Of a DNA stretch of 39,425 nucleotides, positions 8,605 through 15,871 are shown in pieces. The notes under the pieces were generated by a model. That model did not search any database. It saw only the letters and a list, made by a program, of their open reading frames with translations, and was not told where the DNA came from. The position numbers were made by a program, and so were the translations under genes. This DNA comes from Actinomadura mexicana (GTDB lineage Bacteria; Actinomycetota; Actinomycetes; Streptosporangiales; Streptosporangiaceae). Position 1 is the stretch's first letter. Each line of letters begins with the position of its first letter. The stretch is taken from positions 1 to 39,425 of the forward strand of contig NZ_FZNP01000033.1 in NCBI RefSeq assembly GCF_900188105.1. Reading direction: 5' to 3'.

Positions 8605-8817
8605 TCAACGCCACTCAAGCTCTCCCTTCCTGATGGCGGTCACGAGGGCTTTCCACTCGGCGGGGTCGAGCGTGAGGAAGCCGGCGGAGGTGTCGCGCGA
8701 GTCGCGGACCAGCACGGCGGGGCCGGCCGCCGCCACCTCCACGCATTCCTGACCGCCGCCGCTGGCGCTGCTCTTCCGCCAGCTCACCGCCGCTCCCCGA
8801 TTCGACCGGTACACCAT
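8605..8817 (-). CDS. DUF397 domain protein
   Basis: This 70-residue protein begins MVYRSNRG. I chose this ATG because GGAGGG lies eight bases upstream; an earlier ATG at 8832 would add five residues. It carries the DUF397 signature: VSWRKSSASGG, ECVEVA, VLVRDSRD and LTLDPAEWKALV. In actinomycetes these small proteins are typically encoded next to an XRE/DUF5753 regulator, as here, and are thought to act as partner or antagonist of that regulator (compare the WhiJ and BldB clusters). It probably works with the product of 9073-9945. Confidence 0.85.
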   Translation of the reverse strand: MVYRSNRGAAVSWRKSSASGGGQECVEVAAAGPAVLVRDSRDTSAGFLTLDPAEWKALVTAIRKGELEWR

Positions 8818-9072
8818 CCAGCAACCCTCCATCCATTGCCGGCGGGTGCCGTCTCGCCAACCGATCGGACAAGAACACCCGCCTGGCGAGCACCAGCAGG
8901 GCACGACAAACCACGACCTTGTGGAAAATTTCCCGATCACGAGTGTAAACGGTTCTAGTTATCCCGCATACAAGGGAACACAAGATCACCCTGCGTGTTA
9001 TGACGGCCACTCGCCTTGTCGGTGTCCGATGCGGCTGTCACCTCCGTCGCATGGTCGGTTGCGGTCGGGGAG

Positions 9073-9945
9073 TCAGGCCATGAGGTCCTCGGCGGCCTGC
9101 CGCAGCAGCGCGATCGACTCGTCCGCCGCCAGCGCCTGCTCCAGCAGGAGCTCGAAGGTGTCGCGGTACTCGGTGATCCGTTCGTCCTCGCCAGTGATCA
9201 TCACGCTGGCGCCCGGCCGCGCCTCCAGCCAGAGGACGTCGTCGAGGTCGCCGTCGAACTCCAGGAGGCTGAACGGCCCGTCCAGCCCGAGGTGCGCCCC
9301 CGCCTTGAACGGGATGATCCTGACGGTCAGCAGGTCGTCCCGCTCGCACGCGTCCGCGATGTGGTTGAGCTGGGCGGGCATGATCGCCGGGTCGCTCTTG
9401 ATGCCGACGTGCCGGCGGATGACGGCCTCGTCGATGATGTAGTGCTGGCGCGGCGGGTTCTGCCGCTTGGCGAACTCCAGCTGGCGCTGGATGCGCAACT
9501 TCGCCGCCAGCACCCGCGCCTGCTCAGAGATCTTGCCGGTGGACAGGACCTCGGCGTACTCGGCGGTCTGGATCAGCCCCGGGATGACCGTTCCATGGAA
9601 CTGCCGGATGAACGCCGCGCCGGCGGAATACCCGACATAAGAGAGAAAGCTCGGGTCCAGGTCTCCACGGTAGGCGTTCCACCAGGCGGGCTCCCGCGCG
9701 CCGCGGGCGAGCGCCTGCAACCGCTCCTGGCGCCCCTCCGAGGTGACGTCGTACACCGCGAGCAACGCCTGCAGATCGGTGCGGGTGATGGCGTTCTTGC
9801 CGCCTTCCACCCGGATGAGCTTGGACGGAGACCACTCAAGCTGCCGTGCCACCTGTTCCTGCGTCAGCTTCTTCTCTTTGCGCAGGCGGACGAGCTCGGT
9901 GCGCAGCAGCGCGCTCTGGACTATGGGGCCCTGGTCACTGACCAT
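9073..9945 (-). CDS. XRE-family regulator with DUF5753 domain
   Basis: The protein has about 290 residues. An XRE HTH occupies residues 15-75 (LRTELVRLRKEKKLTQEQVA, SPSKLIRVEGGKNAI). The rest is a DUF5753 ligand- or partner-binding domain with VIPGLIQTAEYAE and FKAGAHLGLDGPFSLLEF, ending in the usual helix. I prefer the ATG at 9945; a GTG at 9957 would add four residues, and neither has a strong RBS. It is followed by the DUF397 gene on the same strand. A near-palindromic site at 9986-9997 lies just upstream and suggests autoregulation. Confidence 0.85.
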   Translation of the reverse strand: MVSDQGPIVQSALLRTELVRLRKEKKLTQEQVARQLEWSPSKLIRVEGGKNAITRTDLQALLAVYDVTSEGRQERLQALARGAREPAWWNAYRGDLDPSFLSYVGYSAGAAFIRQFHGTVIPGLIQTAEYAEVLSTGKISEQARVLAAKLRIQRQLEFAKRQNPPRQHYIIDEAVIRRHVGIKSDPAIMPAQLNHIADACERDDLLTVRIIPFKAGAHLGLDGPFSLLEFDGDLDDVLWLEARPGASVMITGEDERITEYRDTFELLLEQALAADESIALLRQAAEDLMA

Positions 9946-9985
9946 TGGTTCGCTCACTCTGAGTAGTGCATGCCACCCCACTGGA

Positions 9986-9997
9986 TGCTACATGGCA
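9986..9997. promoter_or_regulatory. Candidate operator TGCTACATGGCA
   Basis: Near-perfect dyad TGCTA-N2-TGGCA, 29-41 bases upstream of the possible starts of the XRE gene. It matches the perfect site at 10146-10157 at 11 of 12 bases. A half-site, CGCTACATGT, lies at 10031-10040. Confidence 0.5.
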
Positions 9998-10145
9998 GAC
10001 GGGGACCTGGCATCCCACTCCCCGACACGACGCTACATGTCCCGGACATCTGATCTTCGCTCCGGACACCAGACCCCGCCATATCGCCCAAAACTCGCGC
10101 CGTTAGCTTCCAGAGTGCTGCATACCGTCGGACTCTGTTGTAATG

Positions 10146-10157
10146 TGCTACATAGCA
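10146..10157. promoter_or_regulatory. Candidate operator TGCTACATAGCA
   Basis: Perfect inverted repeat TGCTA-CA-TAGCA in the AT-richer part of the intergenic space, 160 bases from its near copy. Such dyads suit an XRE dimer. That the regulator at 9073-9945 binds it is inference. Confidence 0.5.
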
Positions 10158-10630
10158 GATTAGCAGACGACGTCATGCAACGAGACGCGTTGCCACATCC
10201 GAGCGCGGATGAGGTTGAACACAAAGTGAAGTCCCGGCCGGGGACGGCGCACCACGGCCGAGGCGAACCGCAGGCGGAGACGGGCCGGCCGCAGGCGGGA
10301 TCGAGGAGGGCCGCACGCGCCACACGGGGAGGCCGAAAGGGGAGAGCGGATTCCGGCGACGCCAGAAGGCGGCACCGGACGAGGAAGCACCAGAAGAAGG
10401 CAGTGCCAGCGAAGGCAACAGAGTCGCCCGCCGCCTCCCGCCGATCAACGGTTTGGCAGCCACGACGATCGGCAGGAGAGCGGAGAGCGACTCCCGGGGC
10501 CGCACGAGACAGCCGGGCCGATCCGCCCGCATCCTCTGCGAGGACGCAGAAAGATCCGGGCTGACCTGCCAAAATGTCTCTGCGGACTCATCTAGTCTAA
10601 CCGCGACCACGCGGTGCGGACCATAGGTGA

Positions 10631-10646
10631 TGTGACTCCGGTCACC
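10631..10646. promoter_or_regulatory. Crp-like site TGTGA-N6-TCACC
   Basis: The dyad GTGAC-TCCG-GTCAC fits the cAMP-receptor-protein consensus at nine of ten half-site positions. It lies about 175 bases upstream of a gene that itself encodes a cyclic-nucleotide-binding domain. Binding by Crp or by the gene's own product is inference. Confidence 0.45.
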
Positions 10647-10820
10647 CGCGGGTAACACCGGACCTACCCGGTGCCCCGGCGGACTTCGGAGTCGCCATTC
10701 GAGGCATGGGGTCCCTGACATGTCCATACAGCACGTACCGTCCCCCACCTCCGCCGTCCACCCCACGAGTCCGGCGGGCTCGCCGCCCCCCGCCCGGCGG
10801 GGCGTCGGGCGGGTGAACCG

Positions 10821-12296
10821 ATGAACGAGCACGCCCGCCACCACGACCCGGACAAGATCGTCCCGACCGGGATCCTCCCGACCGAGATCGTCCCGACCGA
10901 GATCGTCCCGCGGCAGCGGTCCGTCCGGCGGACCGAGACCGCCCGGCGGCCCGGGTTCTGGTACGGGCTCACCACCCTCGAACGCGCCGCGTTCCTCGCG
11001 CAGGCGCGGGAGGCCGTCCACCCGGTCGGCGCCGTGCTGTGGACCGAGGGCCAGGACGCCGACCACACCTTCGTGATCAAATCCGGCTCGGTGCGGATCT
11101 CCGTGGAACGGGACGGCCACGAGCGCTTCGTCGCCTTCCGCGGGCCCGGCGACATCATCGGCGAGCGCGCCGCCCTGCAGCTGGGCCGCCGCTCGGCGAC
11201 CGTCGTCGCCATGGACGCCCTCCACGTCCTGAGCCTGACCACGCGGGAGTTCGTCGCCTACCTGAGCGACCATCCGCACGTGGTCGGCGTCCTCGAACGC
11301 GAGATGTACGACCGGATGACCGAGCAGGGCGCCGGCCGGCCGCCGCAGCGCACCCACCCCGGCGGCGCGGCGCACCCGTACGGACCCGCGGCGCAGTACG
11401 GGTCGCCGCAGCCGTACGCCATGGCGCAGCTGCCGGTGGTCCCGAACTATCCGTACGCGATGGCCGGGCCGTTCGTGGTGGCCGCCCCGTACCCCGCGTC
11501 CGACCCGCGGGCCGGCGGCGCGACCCGCATCGTGGAGCCCGCCGCCGCGGTCAACGGCGCGGGCGCCGCGTCCGGGACGGCCCCGACCGTCCCGTACCGC
11601 ACCGTGCCCGCCCGCCCCCTCCGGCCGGCCCTGGAGGCGGTCGTCGAGACGGCCTGCGAACGGCCGACGCAGCCCATGGTCCTCCCGGACGGCGACGCCC
11701 CGTCCTGGGCCGGCCAGAACTGCACCATCGTGTACACCGACGTCGCCGGGTTCAGCTCGCCCGACCGCAACGACGCCGACCGGATCGGCGTGCGCCGCGC
11801 CATGTACCGGGCCCTCCGCGAGGCGTTCGAGGAGTCGGGCGTCCCCTGGGACGCCTGCCATGTCGAGGACCGCGGCGACGGCGCGCTCATCGTCATCCCG
11901 CCGCAGGTGCCGACGGCCACCGTGATCGACCCCATGCTGGTCTCGCTGGGCCTGCGGCTGCGCCGCCACAACCACCGCGCGACCGGGGCCGTCCGCGTGC
12001 AGCTCAGGGTCGCGGTGAACGTCGGACCCGTGATGCCCGACCCGCCCGGCGTGTCCGGCTCGTCCATCATCACGACGGCCCGGCTCCTCGACGCCGGCCC
12101 GCTCAAGGACCGGCTCGCCGCGACGGGCGCCGACCTCGGCGTCATCGCGTCCCGGTTCGTCTACGACTCGGTGATCGTCCCCAGTCCCGGCCACGTGACC
12201 GCCGCCGAGTACGAGCGGATCACCTGCCGGGTGAAGGAGTCCCACCTCGAAGGCTGGATCCACCTGCGCGGCCTGGCCGCCCATCCGGCGGTCTGA
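10821..12296 (+). CDS. Cyclic-nucleotide-binding domain fused to a degenerate class III cyclase domain
   Basis: The protein has 491 residues. The N-terminal 40 residues contain tandem IVPTE repeats. Residues 45-160 form a cNMP-binding beta-roll (HTFVIKSGSVRISV, FRGPGDIIGERAAL, RSATVVAMDALHVLSL). A Pro/Ala/Tyr-rich linker follows to about 285. Residues 290-480 form a class III nucleotidyl cyclase-like domain with a metal Asp in IVYTDVAGFSS and GDG in VEDRGDGALIV. The usual substrate Lys is Glu, and the transition-state Asn is replaced (SSIITTARLL). I therefore expect a weak or inactive, regulatory cyclase fold rather than an adenylate cyclase. No HTH is visible. It has no operon partners and a possible Crp-type site upstream. 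Confidence 0.75.
   Translation: MNEHARHHDPDKIVPTGILPTEIVPTEIVPRQRSVRRTETARRPGFWYGLTTLERAAFLAQAREAVHPVGAVLWTEGQDADHTFVIKSGSVRISVERDGHERFVAFRGPGDIIGERAALQLGRRSATVVAMDALHVLSLTTREFVAYLSDHPHVVGVLEREMYDRMTEQGAGRPPQRTHPGGAAHPYGPAAQYGSPQPYAMAQLPVVPNYPYAMAGPFVVAAPYPASDPRAGGATRIVEPAAAVNGAGAASGTAPTVPYRTVPARPLRPALEAVVETACERPTQPMVLPDGDAPSWAGQNCTIVYTDVAGFSSPDRNDADRIGVRRAMYRALREAFEESGVPWDACHVEDRGDGALIVIPPQVPTATVIDPMLVSLGLRLRRHNHRATGAVRVQLRVAVNVGPVMPDPPGVSGSSIITTARLLDAGPLKDRLAATGADLGVIASRFVYDSVIVPSPGHVTAAEYERITCRVKESHLEGWIHLRGLAAHPAV
10857..10913 (+). repeat. 15-bp tandem repeat inside the cNMP-binding gene
   Basis: Just under four copies of a 15-base unit (ATCGTCCCGACCGAG and variants) encode the IVPTE/ILPTE repeats near the N-terminus. 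The copy number is likely to vary between strains. Confidence 0.75.
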
Positions 12297-12402
12297 CCGG
12301 CCGCCCGCCGGCCCGTCCCCCGCGCGGGCCGCCCCGGACCGCCACGACCCCGCGCGCGCCGTCGCCGCGGGATTCTGCGCTTGCACGCCCGCCGCCGCGG
12401 GG

Positions 12403-13767
12403 CTACCCGGCCGGCCCGCCCTCGTTGTTGCGCGGTATCCGCAGGACGAACCGGGCGCCGCGCTCGCTGTCCTCGATGGTGAGGCTGCCGCCGTGCAGCC
12501 GCGCGATCTCCCGGGCGATCGGCAGGCCGAGGCCGGTGCCCCCGGGGTCGCGGGCCTTGCTGTCCCGCAGTCGGGCGAAGCGCTGGAACACGAGGTCCCG
12601 GTCCTGCTCTGCGACGCCCGCGCCGTCGTCGACGACCTCCAGCACGGCGGTGCCGTCCTCCCGCGACACCGTGATGTCGACGCGCGACTCGGCGTGCCGC
12701 TCGGCGTTGTCCAGCAGGTTCGTCAGCAGGCGGACGAGCCTGAGCCGGTCCCCCCGCACCGTCACGCCGTCCTGGAGATGCGGAACGATCCGCTTGGTCC
12801 GGTCCGACCTCGCCACCTCGATGGTGACCAGCGCGCCGAGGTCGATCGTCTCGACGTCCTGCCAGGCGGCGGCGTCCAGCCGGGCGAGCTGCAGCAGGTC
12901 CGTCACGATCGCCTGGAGCCGTTCCAGGCTCTGCAGGACGGCCCGCGCGGTCCGCGGCCAGTCGACGTCGTCGGGGAACAGCAGCGCCTCCTCGATCTGG
13001 GCGCGCGCGGCCGCGATGGGGCTGCGCAGGTCGTGGGACGCGTCGGAGGTGAAGCTGCGCTGCCGTTCGAGGGCGCTGTCCAGCCGGTCCAGGGTCGCGT
13101 TCGCGGCCTCCGCGAGCCGCCTGATCTCGTCCCGGTTCTCCGGCACCGTCACCCGGCGGCCCGACCGGTGCGCGGTGATCTCCGACAGTTCGGCCCGGAT
13201 CGCGTCCACCGGGGCGAGGGTCTGGTCCACCGTCGTCCAGGCGCGCAGGCAGGCCAGCAGGACCACCAGCAGCGAGATGCTGGCCAGGAACATGATCAGG
13301 CCCGGGCTGACGTACCAGGGGACGATCGGGACGGCGGCGTAGATCAGCCAGTCGCCGCCCGGCTTGAAGACGCGGAAGCCGATCACCCACAGGCACCGGT
13401 GGTGCCGCACCGGCGAGCACACCTTCCGGGTGGCGTACACGCGCGTCTCCGACGGGACGAAGCGGGCGAGCGGGCGGCGGGCCTGCGCCGCCCGGCCGGG
13501 AGTTCCCGCGATCACCGTCCGCTTCTCGTCCACGACCTGCAGCATGACGCCCGGCACCCCGTCGAGCCGACCGGGCACCGACCCGCGCCGCAGCGCGTAC
13601 GACAGCCGGAGCGCGGACGCGGTCGCCTCGCCCCGGGAGGAGTCGGTCTCCGATGCCCTCGCCTCCACGAGGATCAGCGTCGTCACGATGGCGCAGATGA
13701 CGGCGGTGACCGTCCCGGCAATAACGGTCATCCGCACCCGTATGGACCATGTGCGCCGTCCGTTCAC
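12403..13767 (-). CDS. Membrane sensor histidine kinase (orphan)
   Basis: The protein has about 454 residues. I chose GTG 13767 because GGGAGGT lies just upstream. An N-terminal membrane helix (MTVIAGTVTAVICAIVTTLI) and a second near residue 165 bracket an extracytoplasmic domain with a C-x5-C pair (CSPVRHHRC). A HAMP linker follows. The kinase core has the phosphoacceptor H-box SDASHDLRSPI (His near 245), N-box LLTNLLDNAERHA, G1 VVDDGAGV and G2 GGTGLGLPIA. No response-regulator gene lies on either side, which is unusual for this EnvZ/PhoR-like class. Its signal and partner are unknown. Confidence 0.87.
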   Translation of the reverse strand: MNGRRTWSIRVRMTVIAGTVTAVICAIVTTLILVEARASETDSSRGEATASALRLSYALRRGSVPGRLDGVPGVMLQVVDEKRTVIAGTPGRAAQARRPLARFVPSETRVYATRKVCSPVRHHRCLWVIGFRVFKPGGDWLIYAAVPIVPWYVSPGLIMFLASISLLVVLLACLRAWTTVDQTLAPVDAIRAELSEITAHRSGRRVTVPENRDEIRRLAEAANATLDRLDSALERQRSFTSDASHDLRSPIAAARAQIEEALLFPDDVDWPRTARAVLQSLERLQAIVTDLLQLARLDAAAWQDVETIDLGALVTIEVARSDRTKRIVPHLQDGVTVRGDRLRLVRLLTNLLDNAERHAESRVDITVSREDGTAVLEVVDDGAGVAEQDRDLVFQRFARLRDSKARDPGGTGLGLPIAREIARLHGGSLTIEDSERGARFVLRIPRNNEGGPAG

Positions 13768-13908
13768 CCGACCTCCCGCAGGTGAGGTAATCACCGCACA
13801 CGCCCGGATCAGTCCTCTGAACAGCAGCGATGCGGCCAAGACAGGCAAAAGAAATGGTTACCGGACCGATCGGTCATGCAGAAGCCCGAGCGCTGGAAGG
13901 CTCGCGGC

Positions 13909-13914
13909 TAGCAT
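13909..13914 (+). promoter_or_regulatory. Possible -10 box (TAGCAT) of the LysR gene
   Basis: TAGCAT lies nine bases before the ATG of the LysR gene. A transcript starting seven bases later would be practically leaderless, which would explain why no Shine-Dalgarno sequence is present. No good -35 element is seen. Confidence 0.3.
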
Positions 13915-13922
13915 GTCTCGTT

Positions 13923-14804
13923 ATGGAGCTGCGCCAGCTTGAGTACTTCGTGGCGGTTACGGAAGAGGCCGGCTTCACCAGGGCCGCGGCCCGGTTGCAC
14001 GTCGCCCAGCCCGGCGTGAGCGCCCAGATCCGGCAGCTGGAGCGGGAACTGGGCCAGCCGCTGCTCGACCGCTCGGGCCGGACCGTCAGGCTGACCGAGG
14101 TCGGCGCCGCCGTCCTGCCCTACGCGCGGGCCGCGCTCGCGGCGGTCGAGGGCGCCCGGCTGGCGGTGGACGAGCTGACGGGCCTGCTCCGCGGGCACGT
14201 CACGATCGGCACGATCGACTGGATCCGCTCCCTGGACCTTCCCGGCATGCTGGCCGGCTTCCACCGCGACCACCCGGACGTCGAGATCACCGTCGTCCAG
14301 GAGGACTCCGCCACGCTGACCGAAGGACTCCGCACCGGGCGGATCGACCTGGCGTTCCTCAGCCTCGGCACCGGCCCGCCCGAGGGCGTCGCGACGCGGG
14401 TCGTCATCGAGCAGGACCTCGTCGCCGCCGTCGCCCGCGCCCACCCGCTGGCGCGCAGGTCCACGATCACCCTGCGGGCCCTCGCCCGGCAGGACCTGAT
14501 CTGCCTGCCGAAGGGCACCGGGCTGCGCGCCGTCCTGGACGGGGCCTTCGCGGACGCCGGCCTGCGCCCGCGCGTCGCGTTCGAGGCGGGCGAGCCGCCC
14601 GTGCTCGCGGAGATCGCCGCGCACGGCCTCGGCGTCGCCGTGCTGCCCGAGTCCGCCGCCCGGGCCCGCCCGGACGACCTGCGCGCGCTCCCGGTCGTCC
14701 GGCCGCGGCTGACCGGGCGGATCGCCCTGGCCTGGCGCACCGGGGGGCCGCGCAGCCCGGCGGCGCGGGCGCTGATCGCCCGCGCGCGCCGGTGGCCCGC
14801 CTGA
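13923..14804 (+). CDS. LysR-family transcriptional regulator
   Basis: The protein has 293 residues. Residues 1-60 are the LysR winged HTH (MELRQLEYFVAVTEEAGFTR, LHVAQPGVSAQIRQLERELG). From about residue 90 comes the two-lobed effector domain (GHVTIGTIDWIRSLDLP, GRIDLAFLSLGTGPPEG, GLGVAVLPESAAR). It starts at ATG 13923, probably leaderless. It is divergent from the histidine kinase gene (155 bases between starts) and ends exactly where the convergent phosphodiesterase gene ends. The target and effector are unknown. Confidence 0.87.
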   Translation: MELRQLEYFVAVTEEAGFTRAAARLHVAQPGVSAQIRQLERELGQPLLDRSGRTVRLTEVGAAVLPYARAALAAVEGARLAVDELTGLLRGHVTIGTIDWIRSLDLPGMLAGFHRDHPDVEITVVQEDSATLTEGLRTGRIDLAFLSLGTGPPEGVATRVVIEQDLVAAVARAHPLARRSTITLRALARQDLICLPKGTGLRAVLDGAFADAGLRPRVAFEAGEPPVLAEIAAHGLGVAVLPESAARARPDDLRALPVVRPRLTGRIALAWRTGGPRSPAARALIARARRWPA

Positions 14805-15755
14805 TCAGGCCGCCCGCTCGGCGGAGTCGCCCAGGACGCCGTGCAGGACGTCCGGCCGGTCGGTGATGACCCCGTCCACGTCGAGGTCGATCGCCCGCTC
14901 CATGTCGCCGGGGTCGTCGATCGTCCAGGTGAGCACGTCCATCCCGGCGTCGTGCAGTTCCTCGACGTAGGACTCGGTCAGGCCACTGAAGGTGGGATTG
15001 ACCTGATCCGCGTACTTCGCGAGCTTCGGCAGGTCCGCGACCCTCGGGGTACCGAGCAGGCCGGTCGGCACCCGCGGCAGGACGGCGTGGAACCGGCGCA
15101 CCGACTCCCAGTCGAACGACTGGACGACGAGGCGCCGCTCCCGCGGGTCGTACCGGAGCCAGGACGGGGACCTCTCCAGCTCCGCCGCGACGCGCCGCTC
15201 GATGCCCGGGTAGAGCTCGGGGCTCTTGATCTCCAGCAGCAGCCCGAGGCCGCGGCCGCGCATCCCGGCGAGCACCTGGCCGAGCGTCGGGACGCGCTCG
15301 CCCGCGTACCTCTTCGCGAACCAGCCCCCGGCGTCCAGCCTCCCGACCTCGGCGAGGGTGAAGTCGGCGACCCTCCAGGGCCTGCGGCCGGGGAAGACCT
15401 CCTCCGCGTTCGTCGTCCGGACGAGGGTGGTGTCGTGCATGATCACGAGCTGGTGGTCCTTCGTCTCCTGGACGTCCAGCTCGAACATGTCCGCCTTCTT
15501 GGCCCGGGCGAGCCGGAACGCCGCCAGCGTGTTCTCCGGCGCGTACGCGGACGCGCCGCGGTGCGCGACGTTCAGGACCCCGGCGTCCGGATCCGGGGCC
15601 CGGGCGGGCGCGGTGCGCGGGCGCGGTTCCGGGGCGCCCGGCAGCAGGGAAAGGATCGGGTCGGGGCCTGGACGGGCGTCGGCGGGCGCCGCCGGGGCGG
15701 CGACGGCCGCGGTGGCCAGGACGGCGATGAGCGCGAGACGATTCCGCCGGTGCAT
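14805..15755 (-). CDS. Secreted glycerophosphodiester phosphodiesterase
   Basis: The protein has 316 residues, with a signal peptide at 1-27 (MHRRNRLALIAVLATAAVAA, cleavage after ADA) and a short Pro-rich spacer. The GDPD barrel begins at LNVAHRGASAYAPENTLAAF, which carries the catalytic His-Arg-Gly. It continues with MFELDVQETKDHQLVIMHD, which has the metal-binding Glu and Asp and the second His, then LLLEIKSPE and a C-terminal VDGVITDRPD. The enzyme hydrolyses glycerophosphodiesters such as deacylated phospholipids or teichoic-acid backbones to glycerol 3-phosphate outside the cell. GAGAGGTG precedes the ATG. The adenylate cyclase gene lies upstream on the same strand with a 116-base gap. 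Confidence 0.9.
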   Translation of the reverse strand: MHRRNRLALIAVLATAAVAAPAAPADARPGPDPILSLLPGAPEPRPRTAPARAPDPDAGVLNVAHRGASAYAPENTLAAFRLARAKKADMFELDVQETKDHQLVIMHDTTLVRTTNAEEVFPGRRPWRVADFTLAEVGRLDAGGWFAKRYAGERVPTLGQVLAGMRGRGLGLLLEIKSPELYPGIERRVAAELERSPSWLRYDPRERRLVVQSFDWESVRRFHAVLPRVPTGLLGTPRVADLPKLAKYADQVNPTFSGLTESYVEELHDAGMDVLTWTIDDPGDMERAIDLDVDGVITDRPDVLHGVLGDSAERAA

Positions 15756-15871
15756 CAGTCACCTCTCGGGAGCCGGGCTGTCCGCCCCAACCCTCGGCCC
15801 GTTCGGTGACACCGGAGTTACGGATCGGTAGCAGACTGTGTACCGAGGGTGACGATACGCATCGGGTGCCG

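Larger units (their letters stand above)
9998..10820. other. Long intergenic region, no convincing gene
   Basis: About 820 bases separate the XRE gene from the cNMP-binding gene. Open frames cross it on both strands (for example 10174-10564 on +), but their products are low-complexity Arg/Ala/Ser-rich, lack an RBS and resemble nothing I know. The left part (to about 10170) is AT-richer with the dyads noted. The right part holds a Crp-like dyad at 10631-10646 and a small hairpin (CACCGG/CCGGTG, about 10655-10673). Confidence 0.5.

Noticed and set aside
10174..10564. Possible basic Lys/Arg-rich protein on the + strand
   Set aside because: No RBS, low complexity and no family resemblance. Treated as intergenic.
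10173..12386. 737-codon minus-strand open frame over the cNMP-binding gene
   Set aside because: His/Asp/Arg/Gly-rich composition without domains. The plus frame has recognisable cNMP-binding and cyclase motifs.
12161..13801. 546-codon minus-strand frame overlapping the histidine kinase
   Set aside because: Arg/Ala/Gly-rich shadow. The neighbouring frame carries the H-, N- and G-boxes.
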